From NCBI RefSeq assembly GCF_011397635.1, contig NC_064758.1, positions 22,528,513 through 22,592,512 on the forward strand: a stretch of DNA of 64,000 nucleotides, written 5' to 3'. The stretch is from Epinephelus fuscoguttatus (Eukaryota; Chordata; Actinopteri; Perciformes; Serranidae). The position numbers were made by a program, and so were the translations under genes. The notes beneath the pieces are model-generated. The model was not told the origin of the DNA, did not search any database, and worked only from the letters and a program-made list of their open reading frames with translations. Below, piece after piece: positions 50,801-61,000 of this stretch (the first letter of the stretch is position 1; every line of letters begins with the position of its first letter).

Positions 50801-53800
50801 AAAACATGAGTTGCTAGTCCCTTTTTTTTTTTTTTTAAGGTGGTACCATTTCCGTCCTAACACTACAACTTCTCACTGTGTAATTTTTCTCCCAAAGAAC
50901 TCTTCCAGGTAAATTGTTGGAGGAAATCAGCCAGAATATTGCCAAATTCAACATCCACGCTTTGGTGATCATCGGTGGATTTGAGGTGAAAAGACATGAC
51001 AGCAATTCCTCTTTAAAACCAGAGGTCATGTCAGTGTTGGCTGATTTCTCCCTCACCAGAACACCACTGAAACAAATCATCTTGTCCCTCGCTGCAGGCC
51101 TTTGTGGGAGGTCTGGAGCTGGTTCAGGCCAGAGAGAAATATGAGGAGATGTGCATTCCCATGGTGGTTATCCCCGCCACCGTCTCCAACAACGTCCCCG
51201 GCTCTGACTTCAGCATTGGTGCTGACACCGCCCTCAACACCATCACCGCTGTCAGTGCCTCAACAACATATAAACACAAATATGTACCAAACAAAACAGC
51301 CAAATTAATTTCTCCTGTGTTTCTTTTCTGCAGACCTGTGACAGAATCAAGCAGTCTGCGGCAGGGACCAAGCGCCGTGTGTTCATCGTTGAGACTATGG
51401 GAGGATACTGCGGCTACTTGGCCACCATGGCTGGTCTGGCTGCTGGAGCTGATGCCGCCTACATCTATGAGGAAAAATTTGCCATTAAAGACCTGCAGGT
51501 GAGCTGATCACAGCATCTGTTGATCCAGGTTTCACATTAAAGAGTCTCTGCAGCTACAGACAGTGACATTTGTGTCTGTGGACTTCAGGTGAACGTAAGT
51601 CATCTCGTGGAGAAGATGAAGACAACAGTGAAGAGAGGTTTGATTCTCAGGTAGGTTTCAATGCAGGTGTGAAATGTATAGATTGTATCTTTCCAGATAA
51701 CAGCACAATAATGTGTCACTTTCATTCAACGTTAGGAATGAGAACTCTAATGCCAACTACACCACTGACTTCATCTTCAACCTGTACTCAGAGGAAGGCA
51801 AAGGAGTCTTCGACTGCCGTAAGAACGTTCTCGGACACATGCAGCAGGTCTGTTCATGCTTTGAAGCGCCCAATCTACTTGGAACAGTTTCGTCCCCAAA
51901 TGCCTAAATTACAATCTGATTGATGATGATCTGTTCTTTATTGACTGCAGGGTGGCACTCCAACACCCTTCGACAGAAACTTCGGCACAAAGATGGGTGC
52001 AAAGACTGTTCTGTGGCTGACTGAGAAACTCAAGGAGTGTTATAGGCATGGTATGTGAGCCTGAAATCAAATGTTTCTGTTGCACATTTTGAGAATTTAT
52101 AATACCAACAAGCAGTTACTAAGTACATTTACTGTACATGGGGTGGGGGGCCCATAGAGAAAGCAGGCCCTTGCAAGTGATTCAGTGTACCAGAAATATG
52201 CTTGTGTTTGAAGAGGAATGATAAAAGAAAAAAGAAAGAATGCACGTAAATTAAAAATTGTGCCATTTACTATATATGTCCTCAAAAAGGAAACCCATCT
52301 CTGTCATGGTTTATTCTCTCTTATGTTTTTATTTTTTGTAAACTAGTCAGTAGCAGTTATGAACAAATGAATATGCTTATTCTACATAAACTATAAAATC
52401 TATAAATAAACTATTTAATTAAATTATTAAAAAACTTGGTTACTTTGCACAAATTATACGATCGTCTTATAAAATATGGTGTATTGTTGTATCAAACTAC
52501 AGTTGATGAAATAGTTAAAATTTAGTAGTAAAATGCCACATACACATTAATGCATAAATAATCATAATCCAGTTACGTAATGTGTAGTCATATAACACTC
52601 ACAGCACGGGGGGCATAATGAATACTTTTAGTTTTGATACTAGCGTATATTATTTTGCAAAACATTTATTTATCCGGTAAGTCCCTCTGACGTTGGGATC
52701 TCATTTTCAGTGAAGACCTGAGTACGTGTAAAAATAAATACATACGATACACAATGATATATATCAAAATATAAAAAAACATGATGCAAAACTGTTAATA
52801 CGTTTGTACTTTTACTTCAACTTGATTTTAATTACTGGACTTTTGCGTGTAATGAAGCACTTTTACAATATGGTATTGCTACTTTTACTTAAAGGAATAC
52901 TTTGTATCTCCAAATGGTTATTTGTATATCAGTTACTCACCCTGTGTTACAATGAACTTGTGAAGAAAACTTAGCCTCCATGGTGAATTAAGAATCCAAA
53001 AGCAGGAGATGAAGACATATACAAGGTGATGAAAGACCAAGTAAACCCAATTACAACGTTCACACTAAAATTATGGTTCAACATAATAAAAAAATATAAG
53101 ATCCAGAAAGATGCCAATCTATTAAAGTGGGTGGCATATGATAGCAAATTCAAACCTGCTAGATATGATAAAGGGTTTAGGCGGTGGACAACCAAGGGAA
53201 TCACAGCATGGTGTGTGCTAATGAAGAATGGACAGCTGGAGAGTTTCCAAAATATAAAAGAAAAATACGATTTAGATAAACATGAATTCTATAGATATCT
53301 ACAACTTAGGGATTACTTCACGAAAGAGATCAGGATGGACCCCTCCGGAGAAGTGAATGGTGTGATCCAACTCATAATCAGCACATACAAAGAAACCAAA
53401 GTTAGAATTGTGTCCGGGTTATATAAAAAATTGATATTAAATAAACACTCAACTAAATACATAAAAGAAAGATGGGAATCAGAATTTCAGATAAAAATCA
53501 CAGATGAAGAGTGGCTAAACATGTGGAAAATTCACCACACATCCACTAGTTCACGGATCTGGAGGAGTTCTCCTGGAAAAATCTGATTCGATTTTTTATT
53601 TCACCCAAAGTCAAGAGTAAACAGTTGAACAAAGATGTACCCTGTTGGAGAGACTGTGGAGTAATGAATGCGGATCTCTCGCATATTTTCTGGAAATGTG
53701 ATAAAATCAGACGGTTTTGGAAAATGCTACACGATACACTGTTGAAAATATTTGGATATAAGATTCCAATGTCTGGTATAGTATTGTATCTGTGTAACTT

Positions 53801-55457
53801 ATGTGACGAAAATATAAGAACAAGGGACAGATACCTGGTAAAAATATTACTAACAGCAGCTAAAAAAGCTATCACAAAAAAATGGGGAAGGGAAGATATC
53901 CCTACACAAGACCAATGGACTCAACTGGTTGAGGGAATCTACACAATGGAAAAAATGATACACCGCTTGACACTACAGGAAGCTCAGTTTGAAGAGAAAT
54001 GGATGAGATGGACAAAATTTATGGATGAACAGCGACAAAACAAAAGACTTGATTGAACAAAAGACAGTGGAATATGGACAGATTGTTTTGGAAGTGACTC
54101 CCATACGTTTATATTTGTTTGTGTGTTTACTTGTATTCATTTAGTTGTTACAACTTTGTAAAGGAAAAATTTTAAATAAAAACCAAAGTGATAAAAAAAA
54201 AGAATCCAAAAGCAGAGAAAATTCTTGATGAGTCCTAGTAGTATACGTTTAAGAACAGCAAAACTACATCAAAACATCCCTTTACAAACTCACATTACTC
54301 GTGTGTTCAGTATAATCCAAATCTCATTTATCCAGTCGTATGCTCAGTACTTCTCAAACACATGCATTTTCATTAGAATCTTACGATTTAAAACTGAACT
54401 GAAAGTGAAACAGATCTATGCACTCTTCAAAGTCAGACTCTATTGACAAAAAATTTAATTTTACCTCACTGATCATGGGAGCTGCTGGTCTAGCACTGCC
54501 GTCTGTTGTTTAGTTTGTTTGTATTACTGTGTACCTTTGGTGTTTTAAGGACTTAGTTTGAATTCACTTAAGTAACACAAGCAAACTCGCAGACTGAGGC
54601 AGAGGTAGACCAGCAGCTCCCATGTTCAGTGAGGTAAAACTACTATTTTGGTCAATGGAGTCTGGCTTTGAGGAGAGCAAGTTCTAAGAAGTTTTACTTC
54701 CACTTCAGTTTTAAATAGTGATAGTAATTTCAGTTCAATTCTCTGTTGGAAAGGGCCGTCTGTTTGGGAAGTGCTGAGCATATGACTGAATAATGAGACT
54801 TGGATTATACGAGGTGTGTGAGAGTTGGATGGATGTTTGTCATAGTTTTGCTGTTAAAGGCGGACCCCTTTGACTTCAGTTCCTCAAGCGTTTTCTCAGT
54901 TTTTGGATTCTTCATTAGCTGAAGTTTTCCTCATGAATTCAACGTAACACAGGGTGAGTAATGAATATACAAATGATAATTTGGGGGGTGAAACACTCTT
55001 TTCAATCAAGGATCTAAATACTTCCTCCACCACTGCCTACAAGAATTAATAACATGTTTTTTGGTTGTTGATAGTAATGATGATTACATGGTATGTTAAC
55101 TGTATTGTTTCACTTCCTGCGTGCATTAGGTCGTATCTTCGCCAATACACCGGACTCTGCCTGTGTTCTGGGCATGAGGAAGAGGGCGCTCACCTTCCAA
55201 CCACTTGCTGACTTGAAAGGAGACACAGATTTTGAGTAAGACATGTTTCCCATATAATGTACTGTCCTGGTTACACGTTCAGTCGTGAATAATCTCCCTC
55301 CTCTGTCTGTTGCAGGCACCGCATCCCTAAGACACAGTGGTGGCTGAAGATCAGGCCCATCATGAAGATCCTGGCCAAGTACGACATCGAACTAGACACA
55401 TCTGAACATGCCGACATGGAGCATGTGATCAAGAAGAGGAGTCCTATCGTGAAATAG
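41897..55457 (+). CDS. pfkm: 6-phosphofructokinase, muscle type (22 coding exons)
   Basis: Phosphorylates fructose 6-phosphate with ATP, the committed step of glycolysis, as a cytosolic tetramer. Exons: 41897-41987, 43678-43751, 43973-44050, 46166-46355, 46524-46689, 46855-46899, 48183-48291, 48406-48501, 48594-48686, 48781-48906, 49031-49095, 49515-49578, 49699-49845, 50728-50798, 50898-50985, 51098-51250, 51334-51498, 51589-51650, 51736-51847, 51951-52050, 55130-55235, 55316-55457. These give 780 aa, the human PFKM length. The protein is two fused PFK units. The N half is catalytic: SGGDAQG at 25-31, IGGDGS, and [11 protein letters not shown] with the proton-acceptor Asp168. The C half is regulatory: [19 protein letters not shown] in place of IGGDGS, and [15 protein letters not shown]. 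The tail KKRSPIVK is short, as in muscle-type enzymes. Human PFKM similarity exceeds my recall of PFKL and PFKP, but a/b paralogue status is open. One intron is GC-AG (48502-48593). Intron 20 carries the nested repeats at 52.9-55.0 kb. Confidence 0.97.
41988..43677 (+). other. pfkm intron 1, no gene seen
   Basis: A 1.7-kb first intron, with a T-rich stretch near 42748-42830. No coding frame of note. First introns of muscle genes often hold enhancers, but I see no site cluster that supports one here. Confidence 0.5.
44187..44450. repeat. Common teleost retroposon tail in pfkm intron 3
   Basis: GGCGGGGTACACCCTGGACAG, then AACCATTCACACTGACATTC, then ACACAGGGAGAACATGCAAAC. I recognise this from memory as a very widespread fish repeat. 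It ends near a (GT)n run at 44435-44452. An open frame at 44055-44465 is an accident of this repeat. Confidence 0.65.
44457..44787. mobile_element. MITE with TAGTGTGTAGGATT ends, copy B
   Basis: The left end TCTAGTGTGTAGGATTAGTGG and right end CCCCTAAATCCTACACACTGAACC are inverted partners of the same family as 8645-9380. This copy is about 330 bp, less than half the length of copy A. It directly follows another repeat (44187-44450), so the two insertions are clustered. Confidence 0.7.
44880..45142 (-). pseudogene. LINE-1-type ORF2 C-terminal relic, antisense to pfkm
   Basis: On the minus strand the frame at 45142-44936 contains [20 protein letters not shown] followed by P and LLWSKI. This resembles the Cys/His motif and C-terminus of L1/Tx1 ORF2. 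Only about 60 codons survive. It lies in pfkm intron 3. It is not related closely enough by eye to say whether it belongs with the copy at 53006-54200. Confidence 0.6.
47585..47760. repeat. Dispersed repeat, CAATTCAAAGTGCTCAACA type
   Basis: AAGTTTATTTAAATAGCACA and then CAGCAATTCAAAGTGCTCAA, followed by an A-rich tail of AAAAG units. This is a form I recognise as a common fish retroposon. It lies in pfkm intron 6 (46900-48182); the rest of that intron shows nothing recognisable. Confidence 0.5.
50150..50525 (+). mobile_element. LINE 3' end with (GGAT)n tail in pfkm intron 13
   Basis: The frame at 50154-50525 reads [20 protein letters not shown], then [15 protein letters not shown], and ends just after the tail (GGAT)n at about 50505-50523. 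This is the C-terminal end of a non-LTR retrotransposon reverse-transcriptase protein, probably of the Rex/RTE-like group common in fish. It is heavily 5' truncated, with at least one frame change before the tail. Confidence 0.7.
52890..55001. mobile_element. Fold-back MITE, copy 2, split by an L1
   Basis: The outer left part (52890-53005) pairs with 54890-55001: TATCAGTTACTCACCCTGTG on the left, CACAGGGTGAGTAATGAATA on the right. After the inserted L1 the left arm continues (54216 to about 54545) and pairs with about 54560-54890, for example ATCATGGGAGCTGCTGGTCTA with TAGACCAGCAGCTCCCATGTT. Without the L1 the element is about 0.9 kb, nearly all of it palindrome. TCTCATTTATCCAGTCGTATGC is shared with copy 1 (4888-5615). 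It lies in pfkm intron 20. Confidence 0.75.
53006..54200 (+). pseudogene. 5'-truncated L1-type LINE, nested in fold-back element
   Basis: The 1195-bp insert is flanked by the perfect 15-bp repeat AGAATCCAAAAGCAG (52991-53005 and 54201-54215) and ends in AATAAAA and an A-run. Two frames cover the ORF2 C-terminal part: 53026-53586, then 53625-54056, which contains [19 protein letters not shown] (C-x3-C-x8-H-x4-C) and RFWKML. They are in different phases, so there is one frameshift near 53565-53580. Reverse transcriptase and endonuclease regions are missing, so the copy is inactive. The intact duplications and almost open frames suggest a fairly young insertion. Confidence 0.88.
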
Positions 55458-55689
55458 GCTTAGTCTGCTCCCAAGAACAGAGCGAGGCAATTTTTCTGTT
55501 CCATTACATCAAGTATTTCTCTTATCCCATTACTTGTCCACATACCTTGGTTAAAGAGCTGCAGTCTTATCCTTTCTAGTCACTGAAGTCCAGGTAATCT
55601 CAATCTGCAGCGATGCTCTGTAGCTCTCTCAACTTCTAAAACCTTCAGTGAATCGGTTTTGAAAAAAGATACCAGATATCATGAAACAA

Positions 55690-55695
55690 ATTAAA
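55690..55695 (+). terminator. pfkm: Candidate poly(A) signal of pfkm (ATTAAA)
   Basis: ATTAAA lies 233 bases after the stop codon and is followed by a T/GT-rich stretch (TTGTTTGTCC). No AATAAA is seen between it and the stop codon. Confidence 0.45.
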
Positions 55696-55719
55696 GATAT
55701 ATTTACAAAAATGTAATTG

Positions 55720-57580
55720 TTTGTCCTTTATGTGAAATAGAGCAGAATTTGAACTGTCCTGAGAAAAGGACAATTCACATAAAAAAGTATTAATTTGCAA
55801 CAGTATCCTTGTATGTGTACAGTAGAATGCTTCTAGACTACTCAGAAGTAAAGGTTGCTGCAGTTTTTATGACAAAGATGAGTGGGAAAAACAGCAACTG
55901 CAGAAGTAAACATTCAGGAAATACTGATACATCAATCCATCGTGTTGCATCCAACTACTGTTGTTTATTGAGTCAGCTGCAGTTGTGGACAGGTAAAGAT
56001 GGATAGTGCCTGGAATATTGCCCGAAAATTGCACAGTAAATTTGAAATGACCAACTTCCTGTTGGATTTAGAGCATGGCTCAAGGAATCTTTTTTAAATG
56101 TAGAGGTGATTCATCTGCCTCTGAAATTTTGTTCATCAAATTTAAAAGTGGGGGCTTTGAGGTCTCTGTAATCTGTGACATCCTTGTTGTACTGTTCTCT
56201 TTTGAAAAGGCCTTCCAGACATATTTAAGATGTTTAACAAAATATGTCTGGTATGGTCCCACAAAATAAGTCCAAATACAACTTCAGATAAGTCATTTAG
56301 CATATTTACCATTACTGGTGGAAAAACAGTGTCTAAATTGCCTGTGTGTAAAGAGTTATTTTAGTAGAAGTTTCAGATCAATATAATTTAGACATGGTTT
56401 ATGTGTATTAAGCTAGCAGCCTGTAAGATCTGTCACCCAGTTACATATAAACATATTTATAAAGATTTCAAGATTAACTTTATTGTCCCACGAGTGGGAA
56501 ATTTGTCTTGGGCTTTTTCACCCCTGCTGCAGCCATAAAACACACTGGTAACATAACATAAAAACAGGTAATGAATAAATAGTGCAACATAGTCAGTAGA
56601 TAAATAACATAGTGCAGCAGGTAATAAATAGTACAATATAGTAATAAATAGGATATTAAAACAGTAAAGAAAAGATTTATAGTCATCCAGGTCATAGGAC
56701 ACCTTGAAGTGTTGTGTCAATGGCAGCAGATTAACAGCAAGTCCAGGTGCCACACATCAAACAGAACGCTGCCACTGGTTATACCTGAATACCCCAGTCA
56801 CTAATATGTTTTCACTATTCTGAAGGGAACATAAGCAGTGGAGCCATTTTAAAAAAAAAAAATCTACACCAATAATCAAACAAGCTATATTCAATTGTCT
56901 GTGTGACCTGTCTTTGAACAACCTTTTAGGGTTAGTTACATTGTTTTCAGTGACTTATCACCTGATCCTGATTGCATCTCAGATGGGATGAAAAGTGATT
57001 TCATCACAGCTTTTTTTTTTTTTGATTCTCCACAAAAGAGACCATTCATGAAATCAGCTGGTATTGACTCACCACCCATTATGAGCAATACCATGATAGC
57101 AGTGTATTGACTCAAAAATGTAGATACTTGCTGCCATATAAAGGAGCATATAGATGCATTATAGTGAGACGTGTCTGTATAAATAGCCTAAATACATTAT
57201 ATAAAATAATACAAGAACAGGAGTATCTAAATGATCATTGACTTGAAGGATGTTTAGGTCTACAGTGGAAAAAGTCCATGTTTGGAGCTGTATATTTAAA
57301 TCATTTTGCTTCTTACAGACATACTGTACAAATATGTTTTGAAATCAGAAAATTAAATATAATTTTGCGTTTGAGATCTTCTCTCAGGCTGGCTTGAATT
57401 TCTGTTTAAATTTCCAGTTCAGAAAAAAATAAAGATGGGAGTAATTTTTTATAATTTTAAACAGAACAACAAAACACGTGGAAAGCCTGCATACGTACAC
57501 TGTACTCCACGGTAAATAAATAATAGAACAAGGACTTCATTACACCAAAAATTACTGTAGAAAACTACAGTGTGAATCCG
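55720..57580. other. Intergenic region between pfkm and larp4
   Basis: No gene is recognised. At 56462-56530 there is ATTAACTTTATTGTCCCACGAGTGGGAAATTTGTCTTG. A similar phrase recurs at 61553-61590 in larp4 intron 3, so this is another dispersed repeat. Short poly-A and poly-T runs lie at 56852 and 57010. Confidence 0.55.
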
Positions 57581-57599
57581 GAAAAGGAAATGGAAATGG

Positions 57600-58086
57600 T
57601 TTGTGCAGAGGTCACCGAGTGCTCGCGGTGGCAGCCGGGACGTCGGCGGACTGTGTGCCTGCGCTGAGGAAGGGTGCGTGTCCCCAGTGTCCGCTCCGGT
57701 CGCCCGGTTAGGAATGCGCCTCACGAACCCGGTGTGTGGTGTAATATTTGACGAGCCGCCAGCGGGGACTGTGGTCTAAGAAGAGTCATGGTTTGGCATC
57801 GCTTATACCATTAGTATCTCAGCGTGCAAGTTTGATTCATTGAGCTAGCTGGCGTTAGCCCGCTTCGTTGATTCATAGCACGCTAGGTCGCTAGCTTTAG
57901 TCTGTAGCATACGTGCTAGCCGGCTAGCTAGCTAGTAAGCTAGTTTCAGTGTGCTGCTGGCCAATCCAGTCAAACAGGAGAGAACCAGACCGACTGCTGA
58001 ACCCAGCCGCTATTTCGGAAAGAGGAGGTGGTGGCAGGCGGGGGCCGGGAGAACGCGACGGGGTGGAAGTGAGTCAGGAGCGGCTG
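57600..58086 (+). promoter_or_regulatory. larp4: larp4 promoter and 5' UTR, GC-rich with TAGC palindromes
   Basis: The DNA is CpG-rich from about 57600. Between 57845 and 57945 there are runs of GCTAGC, TTAGCC and TAGCTAGCTAG. The transcription start is probably between 57700 and 57950, since the exon continues into the start codon with no upstream in-frame ATG. No TATA box is seen. Confidence 0.5.
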
Positions 58087-61000
58087 ATGAGTTCAGATCA
58101 GAGCGTAGAGCCGCCGCTGCTGCAGGAGGAGGCTGATCCCGGACCGAAGACCGGTGGGAAGGACGAGGCTCCGCTGGGGAGCGAGGGAGGGTCAGGCGGC
58201 ATGGTGAGTGAGGCCTTCTTTAGTTAGCTAGCGAGCTAGCTGGCTAAGCGATGCTGCTCATTGGAGACCTGTTAGCACTGTACGCCCCCCCCCCCTCCCC
58301 CTCTGCGCGACCAGCGATGTTCATGAAGCAACAGCTAAAATTAACGCAACCAAGACATATTTTAAGCTACTAAGTTTCAGCTTGGCTTTGACTTTGCTGC
58401 TATTTGCGTAATCGCTGTCTGACAGGGTTTAATCGCAAGGTGTTATCGAGTATCAAGCGAAAACAGTCTCAGACACAGCGGCACTTGGACGACTAGTAAC
58501 TTGCAGCCAGTACAGGCAGGTGATTTTACACACTTATCGTTAGCCTGCTCTCCACTGCAGCTCTCGTAGGTAGCTAGCTAACGTTAGCTTAGCTGCTGTA
58601 ACAAGCAAGCTCATTAAGTAGTTTGCTGAGTAATCATTAGCCTATAAGTTAAGTTATGACACAGCTGGAACTAAGAATGACGGCAGTGGTATTGGGAGCA
58701 TATAAGTACTGATTGAGTTGTTTTCGATGTGTAGGTAATCGATGCCTAACGTTAGATTACTGGCCGAAGGGTAAACGTTCCTTCACCATCGTTATCTGTT
58801 AGCTAATCGTGCTGGTAGCTAACGGAGCTAGCGCAGTGACATGCGTTGCAAATACCTGGCCTGTGCTGCGCAGCGCAGTCAGCTGACATTACTTGGCTCA
58901 CCACGGCCTGTAACACAGAAGCATGCATTGTAACCATGTGTCAAGTTGCACGGCACATAAATGTTAGTGCTCCTTTTTAACGACACTGAGGCCTAAACGT
59001 GTGGCACAGCCATTCTTGTCTACTTGGAGGAGAGAAGTGTCTTGAGTGATATTGTGACCGTCAGCTGCACTCGTCAGGCCGGGTGCTTTAGCTAAAAAGA
59101 GGGAGGATGTATTTGCAGGTGGCAAGTGACAGTGTCAAAAGAAGAAGCTGGAAAATTTGACAGTTACTGGCGTTTCAGAGTTCGTGTACAGTTGTCATCC
59201 ATTCCTCTTTGGATTAAAGAGCAATCCACCATTGGTTCATGTCAGGTTCATATCATATCTTAATGGGTACAGTATGTGATCTATTCTTGGCCACAGATCT
59301 TTGCAGGGTCAGGGTTTCACCCCCAGAGCCCTTTTGATATGGAGTGTCACATCTAATCCTTCGTTAATGTGCATCAGACACACAAGTATGTTGGTTAAAG
59401 TAACACAAAGTACTGCTGACATCATGCTTGTTGTTTTTTATCAGCATTTACCACACAGACTTTGTGGTTACTAGAGGCTTTTATAATGGTTCTCCTTCTC
59501 GAGGTTAACAGGTTAATAGCCTCCTTTGTCTGCAGGGGATCATGGGGCGCTTTGTGGCACATTTCATTGCACTTCTCTGGTTTCCAATTAGATGCCATTG
59601 AGGCCCAATGGTATGCAGGTGTTCCTGCCATCCTTAGATTGCAGCAGGTGATTTTAGTTAGTGGCCCCTCAATATAAGGTTAGAGTAATTAGTGAACTCA
59701 GCAGGTGTAGTGATGGTTGGGTCTCAGTCTTGAACCACATTATTAGAGACCATGCTTTTCCCCTTGTATAAAAATGCAAAGTTTGGTTGTTGTTCCCGTT
59801 TTGTGTTTTGTCTGAATGTTGATGCATTTGTGATAGCAGAGGTGCCTTTGCACAAACAGTACTGCTGTAATGTTTGTGCAAACAACAAAAGGTAAAGTTT
59901 AATTTCAGTTTCTGACAAACAAATTGGTCCGTCAATTGTTTTAATTCTATCATTGTCTTGTATTTTATCGAGTGTTAAGTGTTTTGTGAAGCATAATGGT
60001 GTCATTGGGCAACTAGTGTTTTATGTATTGTTACATTTATATTCTCCATGTCTATTTTCATAATTACATCACGTTATCATGTTCCCCTCAGATTTCCACC
60101 TTTATGACTTTAGTTTTCCTACATTTAACAGTCTGTTAGGTTTCGTAGTGCACTGAAGATGTTTGCTGCTGAGTGCTCAATGTTGGATATAAAAAGCAAC
60201 TCAATGTGTTTGTGTTGATAAATGAGTGTTAGTAGCTTGACAGGATAGGTGCAAAACATGCCATGTGCTGTAGTGTGTTTAAAACGTCTTGAACAGATCA
60301 TTTTTTAACAGTAGTCTGGGAATGAGTGTGATGCCAGTCAGAGATGAGACAGCAAATCTGGGGTGAATCAGCGAGAATATTAAATACATGATGTACATCA
60401 TTGTGTAGGTCTCAATTGCAGATAAAACATATCATTCACATAATTACAAATCTGCCTGAATACAGAAAGTATAGTCTTTCAAAATGCAGCAGTCCAATTT
60501 AATACTTGTCTCTATTTTGTGTGTGTGTGTGTGTAAAATGTTTGAATATGCTCAAATGCAAACATCTCTCTGCTTTTAATGTTGATAAGAGTTGAACTTG
60601 CCTGATCCTGCTGTTTGTGCTTTGAAGGTCACCTCTAAGGGCGCCGGTTTGAACCCAAATGCCAAGGTGTGGCAGGAGATGCCTGTGGCCCCCAGCGAGG
60701 CTGTTACCAACAGCCCTCATTGGCCCCCCTCAGACATCAGTGAGGGTGAGACGCACATACATCAGCCCAATTAAATATCCCATATTTAAACTCATGCTTG
60801 TTTTTTCTCATACAGAGCATTATAGTGTGAAAACAGCATTCTCTTTGGACAGTGACATCCTGTGTAATGATACAAACACTGACTCTTTACATTTGTTCTC
60901 AAGTGTAAACTAAATGGCTAGCTGTGTAGTTTTTTTGTTTTTACCTTTTTGCCAACAACACACATCTATGTATTAAATTACACACAGTACTAGCAAAACC

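Noticed and set aside
53026-54056. Two adjoining 186- and 143-codon frames as a possible novel gene in a pfkm intron
   Set aside because: The Cys/His motif, A-tail and target duplications identify them as an L1 ORF2 fragment with a frameshift.
57949-58086. Upstream in-frame extension of larp4 with a GTG start
   Set aside because: It begins at GTG, not ATG, and runs through GC-rich 5' UTR. The first ATG, at 58087, gives the expected start MSSDQ.
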